Part shown: positions 1 through 5,309 of the stretch, in pieces
Position numbering within the stretch: position 1 is the first letter of the stretch
Layout of the letters: each line of letters opens with the position of its first letter
Assembly (NCBI GenBank): GCA_002293705.1
Contig: DBDT01000012.1
Location: 1 to 7,609, forward strand
Reading direction: 5' to 3'
DNA: 7,609 bases
Source: Candidatus Woesebacteria bacterium UBA925
GTDB taxonomy: Bacteria; Patescibacteriota; Microgenomatia; UBA8517
Translations under genes and position numbers: made by a program
The notes under the pieces: model-generated
Database searches by the model: none
Seen by the model: the letters and a program-made list of their open reading frames with translations, nothing else
Told to the model about the DNA's origin: nothing

Positions 1-19
1 AGATGTGTATAAGAGACAG
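1..19 (+). other. Nextera/Tn5 mosaic-end adapter (artefact)
   Basis: The first 19 bases are AGATGTGTATAAGAGACAG, the mosaic-end sequence used in Nextera tagmentation. The reverse complement closes the window at the other end. It is library-preparation sequence and not part of the genome; the real insert begins at base 20, inside rplX. Confidence 0.98.
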
Positions 20-144
20 GGCCAATCTCTGTTTCTAAAATTGCCCTTTTGGATCCAAAGACCGGAAAGCCAACCAGGGTTGGGTTTGCCAAGTCAAAAG
101 ATGAAAAGACTAGAATTGCTAAAAAAAGCGGAGGAGTAATCTAA
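20..144 (+). CDS. rplX: Large ribosomal subunit protein uL24, C-terminal part (partial)
   Basis: The frame is open from the contig edge to a TAA at 142-144, giving about 40 C-terminal residues. They carry the uL24 tail signature: PISVSK, then [15 protein letters not shown], then a basic stretch ending AKKSGGVI. uL24 is an assembly-initiator protein that binds the 5' part of 23S rRNA and sits near the exit tunnel. The start and the KOW domain lie beyond the adapter-clipped end. It directly precedes rplE, as in the standard spc operon order uL14-uL24-uL5. The first whole codon is at 22-24; base 19, which would complete the preceding codon, is adapter. Identification is from motif memory and gene order, which agree. 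Confidence 0.93.
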
Positions 145-157
145 AAAACTTAAAAAT

Positions 158-706
158 ATGTCAGAAAACAAACACGTATCAGTAAAAGAAAAACTAGCAG
201 AATCTCAAGCAAAATTTGCACAAGAATTTTCTGTTAAGAACAAAATGGCTCTACCTACAATCAAAAAGGTGGTTATTAATGCTGGAACAGGACAGGAGCT
301 TAAAAATAAAGATATCATGGCCAAGTTGGTAGGAGAAATGAGCAGTATCACAGGCCAGAGACCAAAAGTTCAGAAAGCAAGAATCTCTGTTGCGGGATTC
401 AGCTTGAGAGAAGGCACACCTGTTGGACTAACTGTTACTCTTAGAGGCAAGAAGATGTGGTTTTTCCTAGATAAACTAGTCTCAATAGTGCTTCCCAGGT
501 TGAGAGATTTCAGAGGTATTCCAGCAAAATTTGATCAGGCTGGAAATTACACCTACGGGATGTCAGAATACACGGTCTTTCCTGAGATTGATTTGGCCAA
601 AGTAGACAGGCCAAGAGGTCTTGAAATTACAGTAGTTACAAATGCAGGTTCACCTGAAAAAGGAAAGTTCTTTTTAAGCCAAATGGGGCTACCTTTTGAA
701 AAATAA
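158..706 (+). CDS. rplE: Large ribosomal subunit protein uL5
   Basis: This 182-aa protein has the usual uL5 length (about 180). It contacts 5S rRNA and the central protuberance and helps hold the P-site tRNA region. Family landmarks in order: LPTIKKVVINAGTG (32-45), TGQRPKVQKARISVAGF (65-81), LREGTPVGLTVTLRG (83-97), LPRLRDFRGI (112-121), GNYTYGMSEYTVFPEID (129-145) and a C-terminal GLPF. The start at 158 leaves about 31 residues before the LPTIKK strand, close to the spacing in other uL5 proteins; the internal Met at 245 would remove the N-terminal helix. No SD precedes the ATG: the leader is A-rich, and a GGAGG lies 23 nt upstream inside rplX, too far to serve. All arginines seen are AGA/AGG. 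Confidence 0.97.
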   Translation: MSENKHVSVKEKLAESQAKFAQEFSVKNKMALPTIKKVVINAGTGQELKNKDIMAKLVGEMSSITGQRPKVQKARISVAGFSLREGTPVGLTVTLRGKKMWFFLDKLVSIVLPRLRDFRGIPAKFDQAGNYTYGMSEYTVFPEIDLAKVDRPRGLEITVVTNAGSPEKGKFFLSQMGLPFEK

Positions 707-716
707 TTATTAAACT

Positions 717-902
717 ATGGCAAAAACAAGCAAAGTTGTAAGAGAAACAAAAGATCTAAAGTACAAAACAAGGTACAGAAATCGTTGCAAGCTTTGTGGT
801 AGACCACGAGGTTACATCAGAGAGTATGGAATTTGCAGAATTTGTTTTAGAGAACTTGCCATGAAAGGAGAAATTCCAGGAGTGGTTAAGGCTAGCTGGT
901 AA
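717..902 (+). CDS. rpsN: Small ribosomal subunit protein uS14, zinc-binding (short) form
   Basis: The 61-aa product is the short zinc-ribbon form of uS14. Two CxxC pairs are intact: C24-x2-C27 and C40-x2-C43, with the typical [20 protein letters not shown] arrangement and the terminal KASW. uS14 assembles late into the head of the 30S subunit. The gene sits 10 nt after rplE and 12 nt before rpsH, the usual spc position. The ATG has no SD; upstream is AATAATTATTAAACT. The zinc-binding (C+) form is ancestral, and nothing here suggests a zinc-free paralogue. The length matches the family exactly and the start is unambiguous. Confidence 0.97.
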   Translation: MAKTSKVVRETKDLKYKTRYRNRCKLCGRPRGYIREYGICRICFRELAMKGEIPGVVKASW

Positions 903-914
903 AAATATAAATAT

Positions 915-1295
915 ATGACTCAATATCACGTAGGAGATTCACTAATCAGATTTAAAAATGCAGCTATGGCAAGGCACAAAGATTTGGTTGTAATTAACAC
1001 CAAATATGTCAAAGCTGTTTTTGAGGCTCTCAAGAGGGCAGGCTGGGTGCGTGAGATAGAAGAAGTTAGTGCGCGTGAACTTAAGATTCACATTGCTTAC
1101 ATGCACAAAGAGCCTGTTGTTATGAATCTTAAATTGGTTTCATCTCCTGGACTACATGTTTACATGAATGTAGATGAGCTTAAGTTGAGGAAAAAATCAA
1201 CAACTTTGATCCTTTCTACTCCTAATGGAGTAATGTCCAGCAAGGAAGCAGTTAAATCAAACAACGCAGGCGAGGTAATCGTCGAAATTTGGTAA
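915..1295 (+). CDS. rpsH: Small ribosomal subunit protein uS8
   Basis: At 126 aa it is slightly shorter than the usual uS8 of about 130 aa. uS8 binds the central domain of 16S rRNA (helix 21) and in E. coli also represses the spc mRNA. The N-terminus GDSLIRFKNA stands for the usual DxLTRIRNA, and the C-terminal rRNA-binding half has SSPGLHVY (76-83), LSTPNGVMSSKEA (100-112) and a terminal AGEVIVEIW (118-126). The segment before STPNGVMS is shortened relative to the common GLG-containing loop. No SD precedes the start (leader AAAAATATAAATAT). I did not see a uS8-binding-like RNA hairpin near the start of rplE, where E. coli has its regulatory site. Confidence 0.95.
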   Translation: MTQYHVGDSLIRFKNAAMARHKDLVVINTKYVKAVFEALKRAGWVREIEEVSARELKIHIAYMHKEPVVMNLKLVSSPGLHVYMNVDELKLRKKSTTLILSTPNGVMSSKEAVKSNNAGEVIVEIW

Positions 1296-1301
1296 AAAAA
1301 T

Positions 1302-1838
1302 ATGGCAAGATACGGAAAACAACCAGTTACAATCCCACAAGGTGTGAGCGTTTTAGTAGAAGGCTCCAACTTGACTGTCAAAGGACCTAAAGGTGAAGTT
1401 ACAAAAGCTTTGCCTAGGTTTTTGGATATTGTTGTAAAAGATGGTGAGGTCTTGGTTGAAAAAAGTAGCAACAGTAAGCAGGCTGCTTCAAACCAAGGAA
1501 CAATGAGGTCACACATTGCCAATATGGTTAAAGGAGTAAGTGAGCTTTGGTCAAGATCAATGGAGATTGTTGGAGCAGGTTTCAGAGCTGAAGTTAAAGG
1601 CTCTCAGCTTGTTATGCAGATTGGTTACTCTCACCCTGTGGTGATTGAGGTTCCTCCAACAATGACTGCCAAGGTTGAAAAAAGTATTGTAACCGTCTCA
1701 GGCGCTGACAAAGAAGAAGTAGGTCACATTGCCTCCCTAATCAGAGGATCAAGACCACCTGAACCATACAAGGGAACAGGTATCAAATACACCGATGAGG
1801 TAATTAGAAGGAAAGCTGGAAAGCAGGCAGCAAAATAA
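1302..1838 (+). CDS. rplF: Large ribosomal subunit protein uL6
   Basis: This 178-aa protein matches the uL6 length. It has the duplicated uL6 fold: an N-terminal half with VTIPQGVSV and [10 protein letters not shown] (about 9-33), and a C-terminal half with [14 protein letters not shown] (87-100), [16 protein letters not shown] (103-118) and the signature [11 protein letters not shown] (153-163) followed by RRKAGK. uL6 binds 23S rRNA near the sarcin-ricin loop and the factor-binding site. It starts 6 nt after rpsH and ends 4 nt before rplR. There is no SD: only TAAAAAAAT separates the rpsH stop from the ATG, so initiation relies on re-initiation or an A/T-rich unstructured start. Confidence 0.97.
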   Translation: MARYGKQPVTIPQGVSVLVEGSNLTVKGPKGEVTKALPRFLDIVVKDGEVLVEKSSNSKQAASNQGTMRSHIANMVKGVSELWSRSMEIVGAGFRAEVKGSQLVMQIGYSHPVVIEVPPTMTAKVEKSIVTVSGADKEEVGHIASLIRGSRPPEPYKGTGIKYTDEVIRRKAGKQAAK

Positions 1839-1842
1839 TAAT

Positions 1843-2151
1843 ATGATTACAAAAGGAAGAGCCAGAATAAAAAGAAGAATTAGGTCTAGGGTGTTTGGAA
1901 CATCCGAGCGGCCAAGACTTGTTGTGCATAGGTCAAACAAGGCCATGTATGCTCAAGCAATTGATGACAACAAGGGGGTTACTTTGGCAAGCGCCTTTGG
2001 TCCTGATGCAAAAGAGGTCGGAGCAGGAGTAGCTAAGGCTTTGGTCGCCAAAAAGATCTCAGCTGTAGTTTTTGATCGAGCAGGATATGTGTATCACGGA
2101 AGAGTAAAGGCTTTGGCTGATGCTGCTCGTGAAGGTGGCTTGAAATTCTAA
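1843..2151 (+). CDS. rplR: Large ribosomal subunit protein uL18, shortened
   Basis: uL18 binds 5S rRNA with uL5 in the central protuberance. Family motifs are clear: [20 protein letters not shown] (23-42), TLAS (47-50), [20 protein letters not shown] (75-94) and AREGGLKF at the end. At 102 aa it is about 15 residues shorter than the typical 117-120. The loss is in the middle, between TLASA and the VGAGVAKA segment (59-66), where other uL18 proteins carry a longer linker. Codons 60-66 contain a 21-nt stretch repeated exactly in rpsE (see repeat entries). The gap from rplF is only 4 nt (AATA), with no SD. Confidence 0.95.
   Translation: MITKGRARIKRRIRSRVFGTSERPRLVVHRSNKAMYAQAIDDNKGVTLASAFGPDAKEVGAGVAKALVAKKISAVVFDRAGYVYHGRVKALADAAREGGLKF
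2020..2040 (+). repeat. 21-nt direct repeat, copy 1 (in rplR)
   Basis: This 21-nt stretch is identical to 2332-2352 in rpsE, 312 nt downstream. Extending three bases upstream adds GTC here against GTA there, giving 23 of 24 matches. It is read in frame as GAGVAKA (uL18 residues 60-66). Flanking sequence on both sides is unrelated. Confidence 0.9.
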
Positions 2152-2160
2152 AATATTACT

Positions 2161-2691
2161 ATGGATAACAGAAGAAATAACAATAGAAACAATAATTCAG
2201 ATTACAAACCTGAACCAAAGGAGTATAGCGAAACAGTGGTTTCTATAAACCGAGTTTCCAAAAAGACTAAAGGTGGAAACACCATTAGGTTTTCGGCTCT
2301 AGTAGTAATTGGTAACAGGAATGGAAAAGTAGGAGCAGGAGTAGCTAAGGCTCGTGATGTCCGCTCTGCTATCCAAAAATCAATCAATTATGCCAAAAAG
2401 CATTTGATTGAAGTTCCACTAAAGGGAACATCTATTCCTTACGAGGTTGAAAACAAGTTTGGTGCAGCCCATGTCATGCTTAAGCCAGCTCCAGCTGGAA
2501 GCGGTATTATCGCAGGAGGCACTGTTCGTATTGTTTTGGAACTTGCTGGTGTTAAAGATGCGGTGGGTAAGACTCTTGGAACCAACAACAAAACAACCAA
2601 CGTCTATGCAACTATTGAAGCTTTGGAGAAAATTGCAGCTATTGCCAAAAGAAGAGTTAAGAAAGTAAAGACTGTTGAAGAAGAAAAATAA
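2161..2691 (+). CDS. rpsE: Small ribosomal subunit protein uS5
   Basis: The 176-aa protein has the N-terminal double-stranded-RNA-binding-like domain of uS5, VVSINRVSKKTKGGNTIRFSALVVIG (26-51), and the C-terminal domain with VMLKPAPAGSGIIAGGTVR (105-123), ELAGVKDAVGKTLGTNN (127-143) and ATIEAL. uS5 sits on the back of the 30S near the mRNA entry site and influences decoding accuracy. Two oddities: an Asn/Arg-rich N-terminal extension (seven Asn in residues 3-12), and VGAGVAKA at 57-64 where the family usually has a glycine before the lysine (GKA). The C-tail is Lys-rich then acidic (VEEEK). Only 9 nt separate its stop from rplO, leaving no room for rpmD. Confidence 0.96.
   Translation: MDNRRNNNRNNNSDYKPEPKEYSETVVSINRVSKKTKGGNTIRFSALVVIGNRNGKVGAGVAKARDVRSAIQKSINYAKKHLIEVPLKGTSIPYEVENKFGAAHVMLKPAPAGSGIIAGGTVRIVLELAGVKDAVGKTLGTNNKTTNVYATIEALEKIAAIAKRRVKKVKTVEEEK
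2332..2352 (+). repeat. 21-nt direct repeat, copy 2 (in rpsE)
   Basis: Exact copy of 2020-2040, read in the corresponding frame as GAGVAKA (uS5 residues 58-64). In uS5 the position corresponds to a conserved glycine-rich loop, so the peptide is expected here; the surprise is the same codons in uL18. Confidence 0.9.
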
Positions 2692-2700
2692 AATAATTTT

Positions 2701-3138
2701 ATGAAGCATTCATTGCCAAAATCAGTTACAACAAGAGCTTCCAAGAGACTTGGAAGAGGTGTTGGTAGTGGTAAAGGTGGACACACTGCAGGTCGAGGAA
2801 CCAAAGGTCAGGGTGCAAGAAACAAAATTGGAATTTTGTTTGAAGGAGTAAAGACCAAAAAGAGTCTACTACACAGACTTCCAATGCTTCCTGGAAAGTT
2901 TAAAAACAAGCCAATGCCTAAGCCAGTATCAGTTAGACTATCAGCTTTGGAAGACTTTAAGGCCTCAGAAGTTACCGAACAAACACTATTAGAAGCTGGT
3001 ATTGTTAGATCAGATGCTCTAAAAAGAGGAGTTAAATTGGTAGGTTCAGCCGATTTGAAGAAAGCATTTGCTGTGAAGGTTGCCGCAACTCTAACTGCTC
3101 AAGAAGCAATCAAAAAAGCTTCTGGCACCCTCTCATAA
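2701..3138 (+). CDS. rplO: Large ribosomal subunit protein uL15
   Basis: At 145 aa this has normal uL15 length. The glycine/arginine-rich N-terminal extension that threads into 23S rRNA is plain: GRGVGSGKGGHTAGRGTKGQ (18-37) followed by GAR, then a FEGVKTKKSLLHRLP segment (48-62) where many homologues have FEGGQ. The globular C-terminal part (about 75-145) is less conserved and ends KKASGTLS. The initiation region (AAATAAAATAATTTT before the ATG) has no SD. In most bacteria rpmD lies between rpsE and rplO and secY follows at once; here rpmD is absent and secY is displaced more than 800 nt downstream. Confidence 0.96.
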   Translation: MKHSLPKSVTTRASKRLGRGVGSGKGGHTAGRGTKGQGARNKIGILFEGVKTKKSLLHRLPMLPGKFKNKPMPKPVSVRLSALEDFKASEVTEQTLLEAGIVRSDALKRGVKLVGSADLKKAFAVKVAATLTAQEAIKKASGTLS

Positions 3139-3195
3139 CTTTCTTCATTACTTTTCCGACCATTTTCTTTCAACTGGAGGTGCGACTGTTCGACG

Positions 3196-3272
3196 TGGCT
3201 CATCGCCTGATAGTCTGTTTGAATATCAAAATCTGGTATTCCCTGAAGTGTTTCAGGCGAGTTTGGTAGCCA
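3196..3272 (+). other. Potential structured RNA with two exclusive pairings
   Basis: Outer stem TGGCT (3196-3200) with AGCCA (3268-3272). Inside it TCGCCTGA (3203-3210) pairs perfectly with TCAGGCGA (3253-3260), enclosing a hairpin GAATATC/GGTATTC (3221-3227/3235-3241, one G-U). A competing hairpin CCTGAA-GTGT-TTCAGG (3242-3257) uses the same right arm, so the 8-bp stem and this hairpin cannot form together. No known RNA family was recognised. Confidence 0.4.
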
Positions 3273-3277
3273 GTGTC

Positions 3278-3306
3278 CCGGACTCTTAGTTCGGAATTTA
3301 ATTTTT
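3278..3306 (+). terminator. Probable terminator of the spc operon
   Basis: CCGGAC (3278-3283) pairs with GTTCGG (3289-3294) including one G-U, with loop TCTTA, and is followed by AATTTAATTTTT. The stem is short and the T-run interrupted, so this is a moderate-strength intrinsic terminator at best. It is the only good candidate between rplO and the next promoter. Confidence 0.5.
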
Positions 3307-3328
3307 GGTATCAAGCTTCAAAAAATTG

Positions 3329-3338
3329 TGGAATTCCA
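3329..3338. promoter_or_regulatory. 10-bp perfect palindrome, possible operator
   Basis: TGGAATTCCA is a perfect dyad about 30 nt upstream of the -35 box at 3368. It could be a protein-binding site for control of the 143-aa gene, but a 10-bp palindrome can arise by chance and there is no second copy in the window. Confidence 0.2.
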
Positions 3339-3367
3339 TGTGTTATCGCGTTTGCGTAACAGCATTT

Positions 3368-3396
3368 TTGACAACAAACTATCAATCGATTAAAAT
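3368..3396 (+). promoter_or_regulatory. Strong sigma-70-type promoter of the 143-aa gene
   Basis: Perfect -35 TTGACA (3368-3373), 17-nt spacer, and -10 TAAAAT (3391-3396). Transcription would begin near 3403, leaving a leader of about 30 nt with an SD. This is the best consensus -35/-10 pair in the window, better than any preceding a housekeeping gene. Confidence 0.8.
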
Positions 3397-3422
3397 ACCC
3401 CATAGCTCTATTGTCTTGAATT

Positions 3423-3426
3423 GGAG
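3423..3426 (+). promoter_or_regulatory. Shine-Dalgarno of the 143-aa gene
   Basis: GGAG lies 8 nt before the ATG at 3435, with a second purine run AGGGAAA in between. The ribosomal-protein genes have nothing comparable, so this site supports the chosen start and the reality of the gene. Confidence 0.7.
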
Positions 3427-3434
3427 TAGGGAAA

Positions 3435-3866
3435 ATGACTAATCGCCGCTTGTATATTGACAAAGAAGGTCAAGTCTGCAAAGTAGACGATCAATTTCAG
3501 CTCAGTATTTTCAAGCATCCGCAGGAAGTCGCCTTTTTCTGGCAAGATTTAGTCGCAGCCGCTCCAACTGGGTACCCTGAAATTCGCTTTTCTGCACGCT
3601 TCTTCGGTTATCAAGTCAAGAAGTTGCGAGGAGGGGTTGTTGGTGAGTTTTGTGATTGTCCCCGCTCGGTCCCTGGACCATATGTCATTATGACACGTGA
3701 GCGTTTGGAGATCGTAGATAGTGACCCAGGGTATTTGTTGATCGCACTAACAGGTTATCGCCAATACAACCGTAACATGGGGGTGCCTGCAGTTTGTGAA
3801 AGCAAGGCCTATTTCCTCATCAGTTTGGACACATGGGGTATTGTTTGCGACCTTTGTGGGAATTAG
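3435..3866 (+). CDS. Hypothetical protein, 143 aa, inserted between rplO and secY
   Basis: I do not recognise this protein. It is predicted soluble, with no signal peptide or membrane segment. It has six cysteines: C15, a CxC at 73-75 (FCDCP), C121, and a CxxC at the C-terminus (C138, C141 in CDLCGN), which could bind metal, though that is inference. The middle is aromatic- and Gly-rich (FFGYQVKKLRGG, residues 56-67). The gene is a complete transcription unit: consensus promoter, SD, and terminator right after the TAG stop. All ten arginine codons are CGN, whereas rplE next door uses only AGA/AGG and secY mostly AGR, so it may have been acquired by transfer or be under different codon selection. 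It breaks the usual rplO-secY adjacency. Gene reality is well supported; function is unknown. Confidence 0.82.
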   Translation: MTNRRLYIDKEGQVCKVDDQFQLSIFKHPQEVAFFWQDLVAAAPTGYPEIRFSARFFGYQVKKLRGGVVGEFCDCPRSVPGPYVIMTRERLEIVDSDPGYLLIALTGYRQYNRNMGVPAVCESKAYFLISLDTWGIVCDLCGN

Positions 3867-3872
3867 ATCAGT

Positions 3873-3899
3873 AAAAGGCCGGTTTGTCTGGCCTTTTTT
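3873..3899 (+). terminator. Intrinsic terminator after the 143-aa gene
   Basis: AAAAGGCC (3873-3880) and GGCCTTTT (3890-3897) form an 8-bp stem around a 9-nt loop, and the T-run continues to 3899. It isolates the 143-aa gene from secY. Confidence 0.88.
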
Positions 3900-3918
3900 G
3901 TTGTGCTATTTTTCCGCC

Positions 3919-3947
3919 TTAAATTCTTCCCTTGAGGCTGGTATACT
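3919..3947 (+). promoter_or_regulatory. secY promoter, extended -10, giving a near-leaderless mRNA
   Basis: Extended -10 TGG-TATACT (-10 hexamer 3942-3947) with a weak -35 TTAAAT (3919-3924) at 17-nt spacing. Only 9 nt lie between the hexamer and the ATG at 3957, so the start site expected about 7 nt downstream falls within about 0-3 nt of the ATG. There is no SD. Confidence 0.7.
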
Positions 3948-3956
3948 CTTTCGTAC

Positions 3957-5255
3957 ATGTTCAGTCACATACTTGGATTTTTCAAAAGAGCAGTAACAAT
4001 TAAAGAGGTTAGAAAGAAAATTATTATAACCGCTTTGATCTTAGTTGTGTTCCGTCTAGCAGCACATGTTCCAGCAGCTGGAGTGGACCCATCCAGTCTA
4101 AGACAGATACTCGGAGGAAATGCATTGTTTGCCCTGCTTGATATATTTTCCGGTGGAACTTTAGCCAACTTCTCAATCATGGCTTTGGGTGTGGGGCCAT
4201 ACATTACAGCCTCCATTGTTATTCAACTTATGACCGTAGTCATCCCAAGACTCGAGGAACTTCAAAAAGAAGGCGAGTTTGGTCAGGAAAAACTCAATCA
4301 GTACATGCGATTCTTAACTCTCCCACTGGCTGTGCTTCAAGGTTTTATGATGTACACCATATTGCGAAATGTTGGTATATTGCAGGCCCTATCTCCTATT
4401 GATTTGGTTGCACTAGTTTCAGTAATGGTTGCAGGAACCATGTTTGCCCTCTGGCTTGGGGACCTTATTACAGAATATGGGGTTGGAAATGGTATCTCAT
4501 TTATAATTTTTGGAGGAATTATCGCTCGTTTCCCAACCTTGTTTAATCAAGTAACTACAACAATAAACCCTGAAGAGGCTCCAAGGCTAATTATATTTGC
4601 CCTGCTTTCCCTTCTTGTTATTGCTGTTGTTGTTTTTGTGACAGAAGCTATAAGGCAAATTCCAGTTCACTATGCAAGGCGTGCCAAAGGGGCAACTTCC
4701 TCTGCTGCAGTTGAGAAGTCATACCTTCCACTTAGAGTTAATCAGTCAGGTGTCATACCTATAATCTTTGCAATTTCTCTTGTTGCTCTCCCATCTTTGG
4801 TGACGCAATTTGTGTCAGGAAGTGGAAATACTCAATTGGCTGAAGTAGCTGCATTTGTAACAAGATACTTTAATCCAACGTCGATTTTGTACAACCTAAC
4901 CTACTTTATGTTGATTGTAGGCTTTACCTACTTTTACACCACCTCTGTTGCGTTTAATCCAGAGAAGATTGCCGACTCACTTAAAAAGAATGGTGGATTT
5001 ATCCCAGGTATCAGGCCAGGAGCGGATACGGAAAAATATCTCTCATATGTAGCAAACAGGGTTACCTTGGCGGGAGCAGTATTTTTGGGACTAGTTGCTG
5101 TTTTGCCAACCTTCTTCCAGGGTGCATCAGGAGTGGGGGCCTTGGCCATTGGTGGAACAAGTCTTTTGATCGTTGTATCAGTTGTCCTTGAGCTCACACG
5201 AACCATTGAAAGCAAAATGATCATGAATAGATACGACAAGTACCTCAGAAGCTAA
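3957..5255 (+). CDS. secY: Preprotein translocase channel subunit SecY
   Basis: The 432-aa product is the pore-forming subunit of the SecYEG translocon in the inner membrane, which passes unfolded proteins from SecA or the ribosome. It has the family layout of ten membrane helices. Landmarks: the first helix (about 21-38), the plug/TM2 region with LGVGPYITASIVIQL (77-91), GVGNGISFIIFGGI (175-188), the cytoplasmic loop IRQIPVHYARRAKG (232-245) preceding SYLPLRVNQSGVIPIIFA, the GFIPGIRPGADTEKYL loop (347-362) contacting SecA and ribosome, and a C-terminus MIMNRYDKYLRS. Length is normal. It normally follows rplO directly; here it has its own terminator-insulated promoter. The start at 3957 is supported by the family N-terminus and by the adjacent -10 box. 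No hairpin follows the stop, so transcription may continue into the 61-aa gene. Confidence 0.98.
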   Translation: MFSHILGFFKRAVTIKEVRKKIIITALILVVFRLAAHVPAAGVDPSSLRQILGGNALFALLDIFSGGTLANFSIMALGVGPYITASIVIQLMTVVIPRLEELQKEGEFGQEKLNQYMRFLTLPLAVLQGFMMYTILRNVGILQALSPIDLVALVSVMVAGTMFALWLGDLITEYGVGNGISFIIFGGIIARFPTLFNQVTTTINPEEAPRLIIFALLSLLVIAVVVFVTEAIRQIPVHYARRAKGATSSAAVEKSYLPLRVNQSGVIPIIFAISLVALPSLVTQFVSGSGNTQLAEVAAFVTRYFNPTSILYNLTYFMLIVGFTYFYTTSVAFNPEKIADSLKKNGGFIPGIRPGADTEKYLSYVANRVTLAGAVFLGLVAVLPTFFQGASGVGALAIGGTSLLIVVSVVLELTRTIESKMIMNRYDKYLRS

Positions 5256-5260
5256 TTTAG

Positions 5261-5269
5261 TGATATAAT
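5261..5269 (+). promoter_or_regulatory. Extended -10 promoter of the 61-aa gene
   Basis: TGA-TATAAT (hexamer 5264-5269) is a perfect extended -10 just after the secY stop; no matching -35 is visible at 16-18 nt. The predicted start near 5276 gives a leader of about 34 nt with a strong SD, unlike the leaderless arrangement of adk. Confidence 0.6.
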
Positions 5270-5296
5270 TTCCCTGTTTCCTTTTCTTTCACAGGC

Positions 5297-5303
5297 AAGG
5301 AGG
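5297..5303 (+). promoter_or_regulatory. Strong Shine-Dalgarno deciding the start of the 61-aa gene
   Basis: AAGGAGG abuts an ATG at 5304 with zero spacing, which would not be usable. The in-frame ATG at 5310 is 6 nt away, an optimal distance, so 5310 is preferred as the start. Confidence 0.8.
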
Positions 5304-5309
5304 ATGGAA

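Larger units (their letters stand above)
3139..3434 (+). other. Gene-free intergenic stretch with inverted repeats
   Basis: No convincing gene lies between the rplO stop and the 143-aa gene. Visible contents, in order: nested complementary segments at 3196-3272; a hairpin with U-rich tail at 3278-3306; a 10-bp palindrome at 3329-3338 (TGGAATTCCA); a small hairpin at 3342-3360 (GTTA-T-CGC, loop GTTT, GCGTAAC); a promoter at 3368-3396; and an SD at 3423-3426. The first half is probably the 3' untranslated region of the spc operon transcript, the second the upstream region of the next gene. A GGAGG at 3176-3180 precedes a 24-codon GTG frame (3195-3269), but the spacing of 14 nt is too long to call it. 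Confidence 0.6.

Noticed and set aside
2419..2804. Minus-strand and alternate-frame ORFs over rpsE/rplO
   Set aside because: They are shadows of two well-identified ribosomal-protein genes and lack initiation signals.
3195..3269. 24-codon GTG leader peptide preceded by GGAGG
   Set aside because: The SD-to-GTG spacing is 14 nt, the peptide has no run of a regulatory amino acid, and a frame this short is expected by chance.
3099..3314. 71-aa minus-strand ORF over the rplO 3' end and intergenic region
   Set aside because: No SD or promoter, overlaps uL15 coding sequence, no recognisable features; likely a chance open frame.
3796..3996. 66-aa plus-strand ORF spanning the 143-aa gene end, terminator and secY start
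   Set aside because: It reads through a clear terminator and the secY promoter and has no SD.
5304..5309. Upstream ATG of the 61-aa gene
   Set aside because: It touches the SD with no spacing; the ATG at 5310 has ideal 6-nt spacing.
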